A stretch of DNA of 12,388 nt from Bacilli bacterium (lineage in GTDB: Bacteria; Bacillota; Bacilli; Tumebacillales; JAQBPP01). The stretch is taken from NCBI GenBank assembly GCA_028287455.1, contig JAQBPP010000109.1:1-12388 (forward strand), given 5' to 3'. How positions within the stretch are numbered: the first letter of the stretch is position 1; every line of letters starts with the position of its first letter. Below the pieces are notes generated by a model that saw only the letters and a program-made list of their open reading frames with translations, ran no database searches and had not been told where the DNA came from. Positions 5,573 to 12,388 of the stretch are shown piece by piece. The translations under genes were made by a program, and so were the position numbers.

Positions 5573-6061
5573 ATGGAGAAAATAAGACTTCGAGCTGGTG
5601 CACTCATCATTAGAGATGGTGCCATACTACTTGTGGAGTTTGAAAACGATAACAATGATGGTGTGCACTACAACCTTCCTGCTGGTGGAGTTGAGGATGG
5701 AGAGACTTTGGTTGAGGCGGTAATAAGAAACGCAAAAGAGGAAGCTTCAGTTGAAGTAGAAGTTGGCTCAGTTGCATTTGTTTATGAATATCAACCCTCA
5801 AAAACCAATTATCTGTATGGAGATGTACATTCCGTTGGGATTACTTTTGAATGTAAGTTGACGGAAGGCCCTGTTTCCAATCTGCCTGATAATCCAGACC
5901 CCAAACAGACTGCTGTTAAATGGATGCCGATATCTGAATTGAACTCAATTGAACTATATCCAGAGATTGCAGTAGATATAATTAATTACTATTCTGGGAA
6001 GCAGTATCGAAATTATGTTGAAGAACACGAAATACAGTCAAGTAAACTGTTAATTGATTAA
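5573..6061 (+). CDS. Nudix hydrolase family protein (162 aa)
   Basis: The protein starts MEKIRLRAGALIIRDGAILL, the typical first strands of a Nudix fold. The Nudix box spans residues 38-60: G38-x5-E44-x7-R52-N53-A-K-E56-E57-A-S59-V60. Compared with GX5EX7REUXEEXGU it keeps the glycine, the first glutamate, the arginine and the paired glutamates that bind metal. It has asparagine for the first catalytic-loop glutamate and serine for the second glycine; the latter change is common, the former is not. Nudix enzymes hydrolyse nucleoside diphosphates linked to another group, and the substrate cannot be told here. The length is normal. The ribosome binding site before ATG 5573 is weak. It stands alone, after the phage-like cassette and before an ABC ATPase remnant on the other strand. 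Confidence 0.85.
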   Translation: MEKIRLRAGALIIRDGAILLVEFENDNNDGVHYNLPAGGVEDGETLVEAVIRNAKEEASVEVEVGSVAFVYEYQPSKTNYLYGDVHSVGITFECKLTEGPVSNLPDNPDPKQTAVKWMPISELNSIELYPEIAVDIINYYSGKQYRNYVEEHEIQSSKLLID

Positions 6062-6187
6062 ACTACCATGAAAGTAGCCCGGGCGCGAGCGTTCGCGAAG
6101 CGAATTTTCATTATTCTGTGGTTACGAGAGCGGTATGGAAGGCTAAAACCAGTTAATATCCTGTCAAGATTTTTCTCTTAAAATTAT

Positions 6188-6421
6188 TTAGTCATAGGCT
6201 TTATACTGAAAATGAGCATGCTTAACAACCTCCCATAATGATCCGCTGCGGGTTTCACAAGGTGGACGAAATACTAGACAACATAAGTTCTTCCCCTTTC
6301 CGACCAACCCCAGGAATCCAAAAATGCTTCCTTTTTTCACATTCATGCTTACTTCATGGACAGAAATTTGCTGTCCGAATCGGCGGGTTACTTTTGTAGT
6401 TTGAATCGCCATTTCATTCAT
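6188..6421 (-). pseudogene. ABC transporter ATPase, truncated N-terminal remnant
   Basis: The frame starts at ATG 6421 behind a perfect ribosome binding site (GGGAGGTGAT on this strand) and reads MNEMAIQTTKVTRRFGQQIS, then VHEVSMNVKKGSIFGFLG. This is the classic opening of an ABC-type ATP-binding subunit of the drug/export type. The following Walker A should be GPNGAGKTT-like but reads GLVGKGKN: the last Thr/Ser that contacts the nucleotide is Asn, and the residues after it no longer match the family. The frame stops after 77 residues, whereas an ATPase needs about 230-300; the Q-loop, signature and Walker B are absent. No continuation is seen to the left. It is a dead remnant of a gene that once had its own translation signals. 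Confidence 0.7.
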
Positions 6422-6586
6422 TTCTAATCACCTCCCTGCCATCATAACCCGTGAAAATTAAGAAGCAGGTAATGGAAGTGTACAGCAAAAAACCGAATCC
6501 AGGCAGGATTTTCATGAGTGAATCGTTAATTTACATAATAGAAACAAAGTTGTACTGATGATAAAGGGTGAAAGGAGCCAGTCAGT

Positions 6587-7729
6587 TTGAAGATCACTGA
6601 TGTGAAATCGCTTTTAATCGACAATTTTATGTTTGTACAGGTGCAAACGGATGAGGGAATCACAGGACTAGGGGAATCCGGCGCATGGGCGTTTTTGGAA
6701 GCATCCGCTAGCTCCGTAGAAATATTTAAGCGCTACTTGATCGGGCAAGATCCCTTAAAAATTGAGCACCATTGGCAGTATATGTATCGTTGCTTCCATT
6801 TTCGGGGCGCAGCGATTATGGGCGCACTTAGTGCGATCGATATCGCGCTGTGGGATATCGCTGGCAAATATCATGGGGTTCCTGTCTATCAGCTGTTAGG
6901 TGGAAAATGTCGGGATAAGGCAAGGGTTTACTACCATGTGTTCGGTAAAACCACAGAAGAATTGGTTCAGGGATGCGTTGATGCGAAGAAACAAGGATTT
7001 ACAGCTGTCGGACACTTAACTCCATTTCTTGACGAACCGCGTGGTACAGTCATTAAGTTCGAAACCTACGCGAAACAAATGGCGGATGCGGTGGATCGTG
7101 TTCGGCAGTATCGGGAGGCAGTCGGCAATGATGTGGATCTCTGTATAGAAATTCACCGCCGCTTAAGTCCGGCAGATGCCATCGTGCTTGCGAAGGAGAT
7201 TGCGCAGTTTCGTCCGTATTTTTATGAGGATCCGGTACTGCCTGATAATTTTGACTCGATGGCTCTGGTTGCAAATCACATAGATCTACCAATTGCCACA
7301 GGTGAAAGACTGCATACTCCGCAGGAATTTGCTATGCTGTTAAGAAGAGACGCCGTACACTATGTTCGCCCGGACGTCTGTTTGGCAGGGGGTATTACAG
7401 CTGCGAAAAAAATAGCCGGTATGGCTGAGGCGTTCGATGTCAAAGTAGTTCCCCATAATCCGCTAAGCCCTGTTAGTACAGCGGCGTGTGTGCAGATTGC
7501 TGCCTGTATTTCGAACTTCGCCATTCAAGAGTTTCCAAAAGGGGAAGATCACGCCCCGAAGAATAAAATTGTCAAAAGCACACTAAAATTGGAAAACGGT
7601 TTTCTAATCGTGCCTGACGCTCCGGGGATTGGCATAGAATTAGCAGAGGATGCCGCGGAAAACTATCCGTTTAAGCCGAGGGAATTTAAGACTCGTTTAA
7701 ATGAGGACGGTTCGGTGTCGGATTATTAA
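6587..7729 (+). CDS. Enolase-superfamily sugar-acid dehydratase (galactonate dehydratase-like)
   Basis: The gene begins with TTG at 6587, 9 bases after AAGGAG, and encodes 380 residues, normal for the mandelate racemase/muconate lactonizing enzyme family. The N-terminal capping domain (MKITDVKSLLIDNFMFVQVQ, TDEGITGLGE) is followed by the barrel. Candidate catalytic and metal residues are E188 and H190 (LCIEIHRR), E214 (YEDPVLPDN), E240 (ATGERLHTPQEF) and H290 (VVPHNPLSP). Their spacing matches D-galactonate dehydratase-type enzymes, which use Mg2+ to remove water from aldonic acids to 2-keto-3-deoxy acids. The first ligand is Glu where Asp is usual in that group. RPDVCLAGGITAAKKIA is the typical seventh-strand region. 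The exact substrate is not determinable. It is followed 22 bases later by a thioredoxin-fold gene. Confidence 0.85.
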   Translation: MKITDVKSLLIDNFMFVQVQTDEGITGLGESGAWAFLEASASSVEIFKRYLIGQDPLKIEHHWQYMYRCFHFRGAAIMGALSAIDIALWDIAGKYHGVPVYQLLGGKCRDKARVYYHVFGKTTEELVQGCVDAKKQGFTAVGHLTPFLDEPRGTVIKFETYAKQMADAVDRVRQYREAVGNDVDLCIEIHRRLSPADAIVLAKEIAQFRPYFYEDPVLPDNFDSMALVANHIDLPIATGERLHTPQEFAMLLRRDAVHYVRPDVCLAGGITAAKKIAGMAEAFDVKVVPHNPLSPVSTAACVQIAACISNFAIQEFPKGEDHAPKNKIVKSTLKLENGFLIVPDAPGIGIELAEDAAENYPFKPREFKTRLNEDGSVSDY

Positions 7730-7751
7730 ATAAAGGACTGGGGGACGTACA

Positions 7752-8321
7752 ATGAGTATTCAGTTAGATCACAAATTCAATACGGGGCTCTCTCCGCAGC
7801 AGTTTATTGACGGGATGACGAAGAATCAAGACAAGTTTTTGGATTGGTATCACCAATTTCAATTCACAAACGCGTCTGACCAGCAGTACTTCCAGTCTCT
7901 GCAAGAGCGCAGCAATCTGAGGTGTTTAATCCTTGCAGCCGATTGGTGCGGGGATGTCGTGCGGAATATTCCAGTTGTGTTTCATGTACTGGAAGAAGCG
8001 AGCATTCCAACTGAAGTCTTGATCATGGAAGAAAATTTAGATGTGATGGACCAATTTCTTACTTTTGGCGGACGCGCGATTCCAGTGGTGATTTTTACAG
8101 ATGAATCAGGAAACGTGCTTGGGAAATGGGGTTCTCGTCCGGAGCGTGTTCAGACGTACATGAATGAGTTTAAACAGCAGAATCCAAACCGTGAGGCGCC
8201 AGATTATCAGGACAAATTAGTTGAAGTGCGCAAAAATATGGCAGAGGCCTATGGACAAGGTACTGGCTATCAATCTGTGATTGTCGGAGAACTTCGGTCA
8301 CTTATCAACTCATTTTCTTGA
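7752..8321 (+). CDS. Thioredoxin-family protein with a single active-site cysteine (189 aa)
   Basis: The protein starts MSIQLDHKFNTGLSPQQFID. A thioredoxin-like fold is indicated by LRCLILAADWCGDVVRNIPV (strand, W65-C66-G67-D68, helix) and by the cis-proline motif AIPVVIF (P111), then GNVLGKWGSRP. The second cysteine of a CxxC pair is Val69, so it cannot form the usual internal disulfide; this WCGDxx form is shared by a subgroup of Bacillales thioredoxin-family proteins of unknown role. A C-terminal helical extension (140-189) follows. It has no signal peptide, so it is probably cytoplasmic. GGGGG lies about 8 bases before the ATG. It sits in the same transcription unit as the dehydratase and is closed by the terminator at 8351-8382; a functional link to that enzyme is not evident. 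Confidence 0.8.
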   Translation: MSIQLDHKFNTGLSPQQFIDGMTKNQDKFLDWYHQFQFTNASDQQYFQSLQERSNLRCLILAADWCGDVVRNIPVVFHVLEEASIPTEVLIMEENLDVMDQFLTFGGRAIPVVIFTDESGNVLGKWGSRPERVQTYMNEFKQQNPNREAPDYQDKLVEVRKNMAEAYGQGTGYQSVIVGELRSLINSFS

Positions 8322-8350
8322 TTAGATTCTTCGGTTAGAGCAGCGACTAG

Positions 8351-8382
8351 AGGGTTTCTGGATGAGTCCAGAACCCTTTTTT
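8351..8382 (+). terminator. Intrinsic terminator of the dehydratase/thioredoxin unit
   Basis: GGGTTTCTGGA (8352-8362) pairs with TCCAGAACCC (8367-8376) around the loop TGAG, with one bulged T, and six T follow. It lies 30 bases after the thioredoxin-family stop codon and just before the histidine kinase gene. Confidence 0.9.
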
Positions 8383-8411
8383 ATCAATAATAAGTGCGGG
8401 GGCTGGGATCA

Positions 8412-9854
8412 TTGTCGTCAAACAGTCAGGAGAAACTCCTTGAGCAGGAGCAGCGTTATATCTCGTTATTAGAAAATAACCCGGATGGAATCTGCTCCCT
8501 GGATTTGACTGGACAGTTTGTAGAAGTGAACCCAGCTTATGAGAGAATAACAGGATACTCCAAAACAGAACTACTGTCGCTGCGCTATCTGGATTTGATG
8601 TTTGAAGAAGATCGACTTACCTCAAGTGAACTTATTGCCAAAGCGTTTAGCGTAGAGTTGACTGATGTACAACTGCGGCTAATGCACAAACAGGGCTTTA
8701 GTGTGGAAATCATTGCGAAAAGCGTTCCCATCATAGTGAATCATCGGGTCGTTGGCATTTATATCATTTCCAAGGATATTACAGAGCGCAATCTGATGGA
8801 ACAAGCGGTGCGTGAAGGTGAAGCCAAGTATCGACTGATCGCTGAGAATTCTACAGATTTGATTGGAATTCTTGCTCCGCAGGGAACGATTAGTTACGCG
8901 TCGCCCTCTCACCAATTCATTCTCGGGTATTCACCAGAAGTACTTGAGGGCAGAAAAGCAATTGAATTCATACATCCTGAGGATCAGCCTGCCGTTCGCG
9001 GGGAGTTTGCAGACATGATCAGATTGAAACTACCCTTCCAGGCGGAATTTCGCTATCGGCATCAAAATGGAGGATACTTGATAGTAGAAAGTCGTTTAAT
9101 ACCAGTGATGGACCCGCATGGGGAAGTTGACAGTGTTGTAGCGGTAGTACGCGACTTGACCGAACGCAAGAAGAGTGAGGAACTGCTGCAAAAATCTGAA
9201 AAGCTGGCGGTTATCGGACAACTCGCTGCTGGAGTCGCACATGAAATCCGCAATCCTTTGACAGCCATCAAAGGATTTCTGCAACTGCTGCGAAGTAAAA
9301 CTACTGATCAGCACCACCCCTACTATGATCTGATGTTATCCGAGTTAAACCGGATCAATACGATTGTCAATGAATTCATGTACCTCGCTAAACCGCAGGC
9401 TGTACAATTTCAACAAGTGGATATTCGAGCTTTAATCCAAAGCATCATTCCACTGTTAGAAACGCAAGCCATCCTAAACAGTGTGCAAATTAAAACGATC
9501 TTAAACCATGATATTCCTCCAATTACTTGTGAAGAGAACCAAATCAAACAAGTTCTGATTAATTTTTTGAAAAATGCTATTGAGGCAATGCCCCAAGGAG
9601 GACATGTGTTCATCGAAGTGGAATGCTTTCACGAGGCTGAAATTAAAATTAGCTTAATCGATGAAGGGTGTGGGATTCCAGAAGAGCGGATTCCAAGGCT
9701 CGGCGAACCTTTTTATACAACCAAAGAAAAGGGGACAGGACTTGGTCTGATGGTGAGTCATAAAATCATCGAAAACCATCGCGGCAGGATCCACATTTCT
9801 AGCGAGATAGGCGTAGGAACTACGATTGAAGTATTTCTTCCATTAGCCATTTAA
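8412..9854 (+). CDS. Soluble sensor histidine kinase with two PAS domains
   Basis: The start is uncertain. GTG 8394 opens the frame, but only TTG 8412 has a purine-rich site (GGGGG at 8398-8402) at a proper distance, giving 480 residues. Numbering from TTG: PAS 1 about 12-125 (YISLLENNPDGICSLDLTGQ), PAS 2 about 137-255 (STDLIGILAPQGTISYASPS, FIHPEDQ), HisKA with phosphoacceptor H277 in AAGVAHEIRNPLTAIKGFLQ, then HATPase_c with N388 in the N box (NFLKNAIEAMPQGG), D417 in DEGCGIP, and GTGLGL 441-446. No transmembrane segment or signal peptide is seen, so it senses inside the cell. The kinase core resembles the sporulation kinases KinA/KinE that feed phosphate to Spo0F, but many orphan PAS kinases share this look. 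No response regulator gene is adjacent. Terminators before and after make it monocistronic. Confidence 0.9.
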   Translation: MSSNSQEKLLEQEQRYISLLENNPDGICSLDLTGQFVEVNPAYERITGYSKTELLSLRYLDLMFEEDRLTSSELIAKAFSVELTDVQLRLMHKQGFSVEIIAKSVPIIVNHRVVGIYIISKDITERNLMEQAVREGEAKYRLIAENSTDLIGILAPQGTISYASPSHQFILGYSPEVLEGRKAIEFIHPEDQPAVRGEFADMIRLKLPFQAEFRYRHQNGGYLIVESRLIPVMDPHGEVDSVVAVVRDLTERKKSEELLQKSEKLAVIGQLAAGVAHEIRNPLTAIKGFLQLLRSKTTDQHHPYYDLMLSELNRINTIVNEFMYLAKPQAVQFQQVDIRALIQSIIPLLETQAILNSVQIKTILNHDIPPITCEENQIKQVLINFLKNAIEAMPQGGHVFIEVECFHEAEIKISLIDEGCGIPEERIPRLGEPFYTTKEKGTGLGLMVSHKIIENHRGRIHISSEIGVGTTIEVFLPLAI

Positions 9855-9877
9855 TACGATCGACTCAATCATATAAG

Positions 9878-9921
9878 GATGATACATATTAGTTTTGTAT
9901 AATATTTATCATCTTTTTTTG
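9878..9921 (+). terminator. Long AT-rich intrinsic terminator after the kinase
   Basis: GATGATACATATTA (9878-9891) pairs with TAATATTTATCATC (9900-9913) at 13 of 14 positions around an 8-base loop and is followed by eight T (9914-9921). It lies 24 bases after the kinase stop codon. Confidence 0.85.
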
Positions 9922-9990
9922 ATGGTTTTTTCTGATTTAGGTCTCCATAATTCGCAGGAGGTTTTGCATGGATTTTTCATAAAAAACCCT

Positions 9991-10019
9991 TTGACAAAAA
10001 ATGGTATTAACGTTAATAT
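9991..10019 (+). promoter_or_regulatory. Sigma-A promoter of the catabolic operon
   Basis: TTGACA (9991-9996) is a perfect -35. Seventeen bases later TAATAT (10014-10019) serves as -10 (4 of 6 match TATAAT). Transcription would begin near 10026, between the two palindromes, leaving about 95 bases of leader before the ATG at 10121. The -10 lies inside the first palindrome, which implies repression by occlusion. Confidence 0.7.
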
Positions 10020-10044
10020 CAATTGGAAAGTATTAACGTTAATA
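10005..10044. promoter_or_regulatory. Twin palindromic operator, LacI/GalR-like
   Basis: The perfect 14-bp palindrome TATTAACGTTAATA occurs at 10005-10018 and again at 10031-10044. The two copies are identical over 17 bases (GTATTAACGTTAATATC), and their centres are 26 bp apart. A central CG flanked by inverted A/T-rich arms is the general form of operators bound by LacI/GalR-family dimers. The first copy covers the -10 and the second lies just downstream of the likely start site, a classic layout for repression relieved by a sugar or sugar-derived inducer. No regulator gene is in the window. A separation of about 2.5 helical turns places the two dimers on opposite faces. Confidence 0.75.
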
Positions 10045-10120
10045 TCGAGAAAATCCAAGGAATTATCTTACAAGTAAGCGGCTTCATTGACACCGTCTAG
10101 TTATCGGGGAGGATCAGCAA

Positions 10121-11179
10121 ATGTCTAAGCAACAATATGGATTTGCCATAATTGGTGCAGGAGTTGTTGGCAAAACTCATGCAGAACGATTGTTAAGTGT
10201 TGAAAAAGGGAAATTGGTAGTGGTATGCGACACGATGGCGGAAAGAGCTCAGGAGATTGCTGATAAATATGGATGCGATTGGTCCGATGATTTAGCTCAA
10301 GTACTCAGCCGGACAGATGTTGATATTGTCACTATTTGTTTGCCAAGCGGTATGCATGCGAAATATACGATCGAAGCCGCCCGTGCCGGGAAGCATGTGA
10401 TTACCGAGAAACCCATTGATATTACTGCAGACAATGCACTAAAGATGATCGCAGCGTGCCGGCAAGCTGGGGTGAAGTTAGCTGTAATTTCACAACATCG
10501 TTTGCATCCTGCCACACAACAGCTTAAGCAGGACATTGAAAATGGCAAGTTTGGGAAGTTGATTATCGGTAACGGAGCGATTAATTGGTATCGCCCGCAG
10601 GAGTACTATGACAGTGGAGCATGGCGCGGCACATGGGAGTTTGACGGCGGCGGGGCACTGATGAATCAAGGGATTCATACAGTTGACGTTCTGCAGTACT
10701 TGATGGGCCCTGTTGAAAGTGTTTACGCGCACTGTGAAACATTGGGACATGAACGGATTGAAGTGGAAGATGCAGCAGCAGCCACGCTGCGCTTTCGAAG
10801 CGGAGCGATAGGAACGATTGTGGCTACCACTTGTGCGTTCCCAGGATTGTCTACTCGAATTGAGATTTTTGGCAAAGATGGAAGCGCAGTCATCGATGGG
10901 GAAGAATTGGTGCTGCGGAAACTGAGATCTGATCTTGGTGAACAATCTGGAAACGACATCTCTTCATTCGCAAGCGTGAACAAAGACACGACGACAGCTG
11001 CCGACCCCACCGCGATTGAAGGGGAGGGTCATATCAAACAAATGAATGACATGATTGCCGCAATCGAAGAGAAGCGTGAACCGATTATTAATGGAGAAGA
11101 AGGCTATAAACCACTCGAGATTATTTTGGCGATCTATGAATCGGCACGTACAGGCCGTTTAGTAACGCTGCCCCATTGA
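10121..11179 (+). CDS. Gfo/Idh/MocA family NAD(P)-dependent oxidoreductase (352 aa)
   Basis: The ATG at 10121 follows GGGGAGGA. The N-terminal Rossmann fold shows GAGVVG (residues 12-17) and D37 at the end of the second strand (VVVCD), which favours NAD over NADP. The family signature EKPI lies at 96-99, with Lys97 as the usual catalytic lysine, and GIHTVDV (H186, D189) supplies the acid/base pair. The WRGTWEFDGGGALMNQG segment before it is typical of sugar or inositol dehydrogenases of this family, which oxidise a hydroxyl of cyclic or linear sugars. Length is normal. It is the first gene behind the operator-controlled promoter, followed by a sugar phosphate isomerase/epimerase remnant and a short-chain dehydrogenase, so a role in catabolism of a sugar, polyol or sugar acid is likely. 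The precise substrate is unknown. Confidence 0.9.
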   Translation: MSKQQYGFAIIGAGVVGKTHAERLLSVEKGKLVVVCDTMAERAQEIADKYGCDWSDDLAQVLSRTDVDIVTICLPSGMHAKYTIEAARAGKHVITEKPIDITADNALKMIAACRQAGVKLAVISQHRLHPATQQLKQDIENGKFGKLIIGNGAINWYRPQEYYDSGAWRGTWEFDGGGALMNQGIHTVDVLQYLMGPVESVYAHCETLGHERIEVEDAAAATLRFRSGAIGTIVATTCAFPGLSTRIEIFGKDGSAVIDGEELVLRKLRSDLGEQSGNDISSFASVNKDTTTAADPTAIEGEGHIKQMNDMIAAIEEKREPIINGEEGYKPLEIILAIYESARTGRLVTLPH

Positions 11180-11212
11180 CAGCATCCTATCCCAGCATAC
11201 TGAGGTGATATT

Positions 11213-11888
11213 ATGAAACTAGCAGCCCAGTTATATACTGTCAGACAATTTTTGAAAACTCCCGCAGACATGGCACGCAGTTTAAACAAAATCAAACAAA
11301 TGGGATACAATTCCGTTCAAGTTTCCAAAATCGGACCCATCGAACCGGCAGAGTTTAAAAAATTGGCGGACCACGAAGGATTATCGATTTGCGCGACGCA
11401 TGTTGACTTTAGTGATATGCAATCCAAGCTGTCTGAAGTAATTGAGAAGCATCAGATCTGGGATTGCAACTACGTTGGCGTGAGCATTTTACCTGCTGAA
11501 TATCGATCTAGTATAATTTTGAGTATGCTAAATTTAATGGTAAGACGGGAATGGAAATCCTGCTGCAGGAATCCGATCCATCTGCATTTCATTTTTTAAT
11601 CGATTTATATTGGGTGCAAGCAGGCGGTGCCAACCCCATTGACTGCATTCATCAATTAAAAGGCAGACTGGAAGTCGTTCATCTCAAAGACATGGGTGTC
11701 ACACCTGATCGTCAGCAGTTTTTTGCAGAAGTAGGCGAGGGCAACATGAACTGGCCCATTTGCTGAAAGTTTGTGAAGAGAGCAATGTCGAATGGGGAGT
11801 GGTGGAGCAAGACGTTTGCCCCGGCGATCCGTTTGAAAGTCTGGCAATCAGTTTGAGGAATTTGGAACGAATGGGGCTTCAAGCATAG
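11213..11888 (+). pseudogene. Sugar phosphate isomerase/epimerase (xylose isomerase-like barrel), broken
   Basis: The start is good: ATG 11213 after TGAGGTGAT, reading MKLAAQLYTVRQFLKTPADM, an ideal opening of this TIM-barrel family. The first frame holds to VGVSILPAEYRSS (about 11512). The frame then changes and resumes as NFEYAKFNGKTGMEILLQES (from 11515), HFLIDLYWVQAGG and LEVVHLKDMG. Relatives have about 35-40 residues between these parts, including the H-N-H of a YHNHxFE motif, so an internal deletion has removed the middle barrel strands. A second break near 11758, consistent with loss of one C from CCCC, shifts the frame; beyond it LLKVCEESNVEWGVVEQDVC and so on to MGLQA ends at TAG 11886-11888. 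The normal size would be about 260-270 residues. The deletion removes metal-site residues, so the product cannot be active. Confidence 0.85.
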
Positions 11889-11910
11889 TTCAACTGGGAG
11901 GGGATCAGTG

Positions 11911-12388
11911 ATGCTGTTTGTCGATCAGGTGGCGATCGTAACGGGAGCGAGTCAAGGCATTGGATTTGCAGCTATGAAAGCGTTGTCTAATGAAGGCGCC
12001 AAAGTGATTGCACTCTCACGTAATCCTGAAGTTTTAAAGCAAGCAATCGACGAGTTGAGTGCGGGTCACGCAGGCAGTATTACTGGTATACCGATTGATG
12101 TGAGAAATGAAGCCGAAGTTCAGCAAGCGATTGCTCAAGTTCTGTCCACCTTTGGGAAGATAGACATCTTAATAAATTCTGCTGGAGTAAGTATGCGGGG
12201 GAAAGAATTGGTACAAGAGGTGGACCTTGAGGAGTGGAAACGAATCCTCGATACCAATCTAACAGGTACTTTTCTGATGAGTAGGGAAGTGCTGCCAGCA
12301 ATGGTAGAGCGCAATTCCGGATATATTATTAATATCTTATCCACTGCAGCATACCGCAGTTCAGCGGGGGACAGTATTTACGCCGCTT
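11911..12388 (+). CDS. Short-chain dehydrogenase/reductase, N-terminal part
   Basis: The ATG at 11911 is preceded by GGGAGGGGAT; the frame runs to the window edge with 159 residues visible of about 250. It is a classical SDR: TGASQGIG (residues 11-18) binds the cofactor, NSAG is at 89-92 (a variant of NNAG), N116 lies in LDTNLTGTF, the catalytic Ser is S144 in ILSTAAYRSS, and the catalytic Tyr is Y157; the lysine of YxxxK lies beyond the end. An R37 after the second strand (ALSR) suggests preference for NADP, but this is not certain. It follows the isomerase remnant by 22 bases in the same operon, consistent with oxidation or reduction of a sugar or sugar-acid intermediate. Confidence 0.9.
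   Translation, partial: MLFVDQVAIVTGASQGIGFAAMKALSNEGAKVIALSRNPEVLKQAIDELSAGHAGSITGIPIDVRNEAEVQQAIAQVLSTFGKIDILINSAGVSMRGKELVQEVDLEEWKRILDTNLTGTFLMSREVLPAMVERNSGYIINILSTAAYRSSAGDSIYAA

Noticed and set aside
6084..6097. Small hairpin CGCGA-GCGT-TCGCG after the Nudix gene
   Set aside because: The stem is only five pairs and no T-run follows directly, so it is not a credible terminator.
9895..10077. 60-codon open frame between the kinase and the oxidoreductase
   Set aside because: It covers the terminator, promoter and operators and lacks coding character.
10490..10945. 151-codon minus-strand open frame
   Set aside because: It is a shadow of the well-supported Gfo/Idh/MocA gene.
1..12388. CRISPR arrays, tRNA or rRNA genes, insertion sequences, integrase or attachment sites
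   Set aside because: None was seen. There are no regularly spaced repeats, transposase motifs or tRNA-like cloverleaf, and no direct repeats flanking the phage-like block that I could identify by eye.

Overview
The window looks like a piece of chromosome from a spore-forming member of the Bacillales, probably Alicyclobacillaceae, Paenibacillaceae or Brevibacillus-like; the genus cannot be fixed by eye. The basis is strong GGAGG-type ribosome binding sites, frequent TTG and GTG starts, sigma-A style promoters, U-tract terminators, a sporulation-kinase-like PAS/HisKA kinase, and two tandem sequences matching the Spo0A box. Base composition is moderate (mid-40s % GC by impression, not counted).

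Layout. (1) 1-419, minus: the N-terminus of a lipoprotein that binds solute for a sugar-type ABC importer, cut by the window edge. (2) About 420-1030: no gene I can support. (3) About 1030-2220, plus: a decayed phage-like segment. It holds a remnant of a phage ABA-sandwich protein, a heavily broken gene resembling Spo11/topoisomerase VI subunit A (5Y-CAP plus TOPRIM motifs), an intact 48-codon small gene, and a frameshifted small winged-helix-like gene. (4) 2234-2543, minus: a small intact gene of unknown function with its own good promoter. (5) 2637-5493, plus: a zinc-ribbon-like ORF that is probably frameshifted, then a tightly packed, mostly overlapping run of small genes of the kind found in phage early regions. 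These are a 60-aa protein, a 349-aa coiled-coil/zinc-ribbon protein, a 69-aa protein, a 176-aa protein, a short gene with an in-frame TAG, and a C4 zinc-finger protein. (6) 5573-6061: a Nudix hydrolase, possibly transcribed from an extended -10 promoter. (7) 6188-6421, minus: an ABC-transporter ATPase reduced to its N-terminal end with a spoiled Walker A motif.

(8) 6587-8382 is metabolic: an enolase-superfamily sugar-acid dehydratase (galactonate dehydratase-like) and a single-cysteine thioredoxin-fold protein, closed by a terminator. (9) 8412-9921: a soluble two-PAS histidine kinase with no response regulator beside it, closed by a long AT-rich terminator. (10) 9991 to the right edge: a carbohydrate-catabolism operon. 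Its promoter is overlapped and followed by two identical 14-bp palindromes of LacI/GalR-like type. The genes are a Gfo/Idh/MocA oxidoreductase, a sugar phosphate isomerase/epimerase broken by an internal deletion and a second frameshift, and a short-chain dehydrogenase cut by the window end.

Taken together, sugar uptake and sugar or sugar-acid catabolism genes flank an eroding prophage-like island. Within that island some genes are clearly dead while the 2966-5372 cassette still has clean reading frames and ribosome binding sites. The most notable observations are the Spo11/Topo VI-A-like pseudogene with a stop codon in its catalytic-tyrosine motif, the twin palindromic operator, the perfect tandem Spo0A-like boxes, and the broken gene inside an otherwise regulated catabolic operon.
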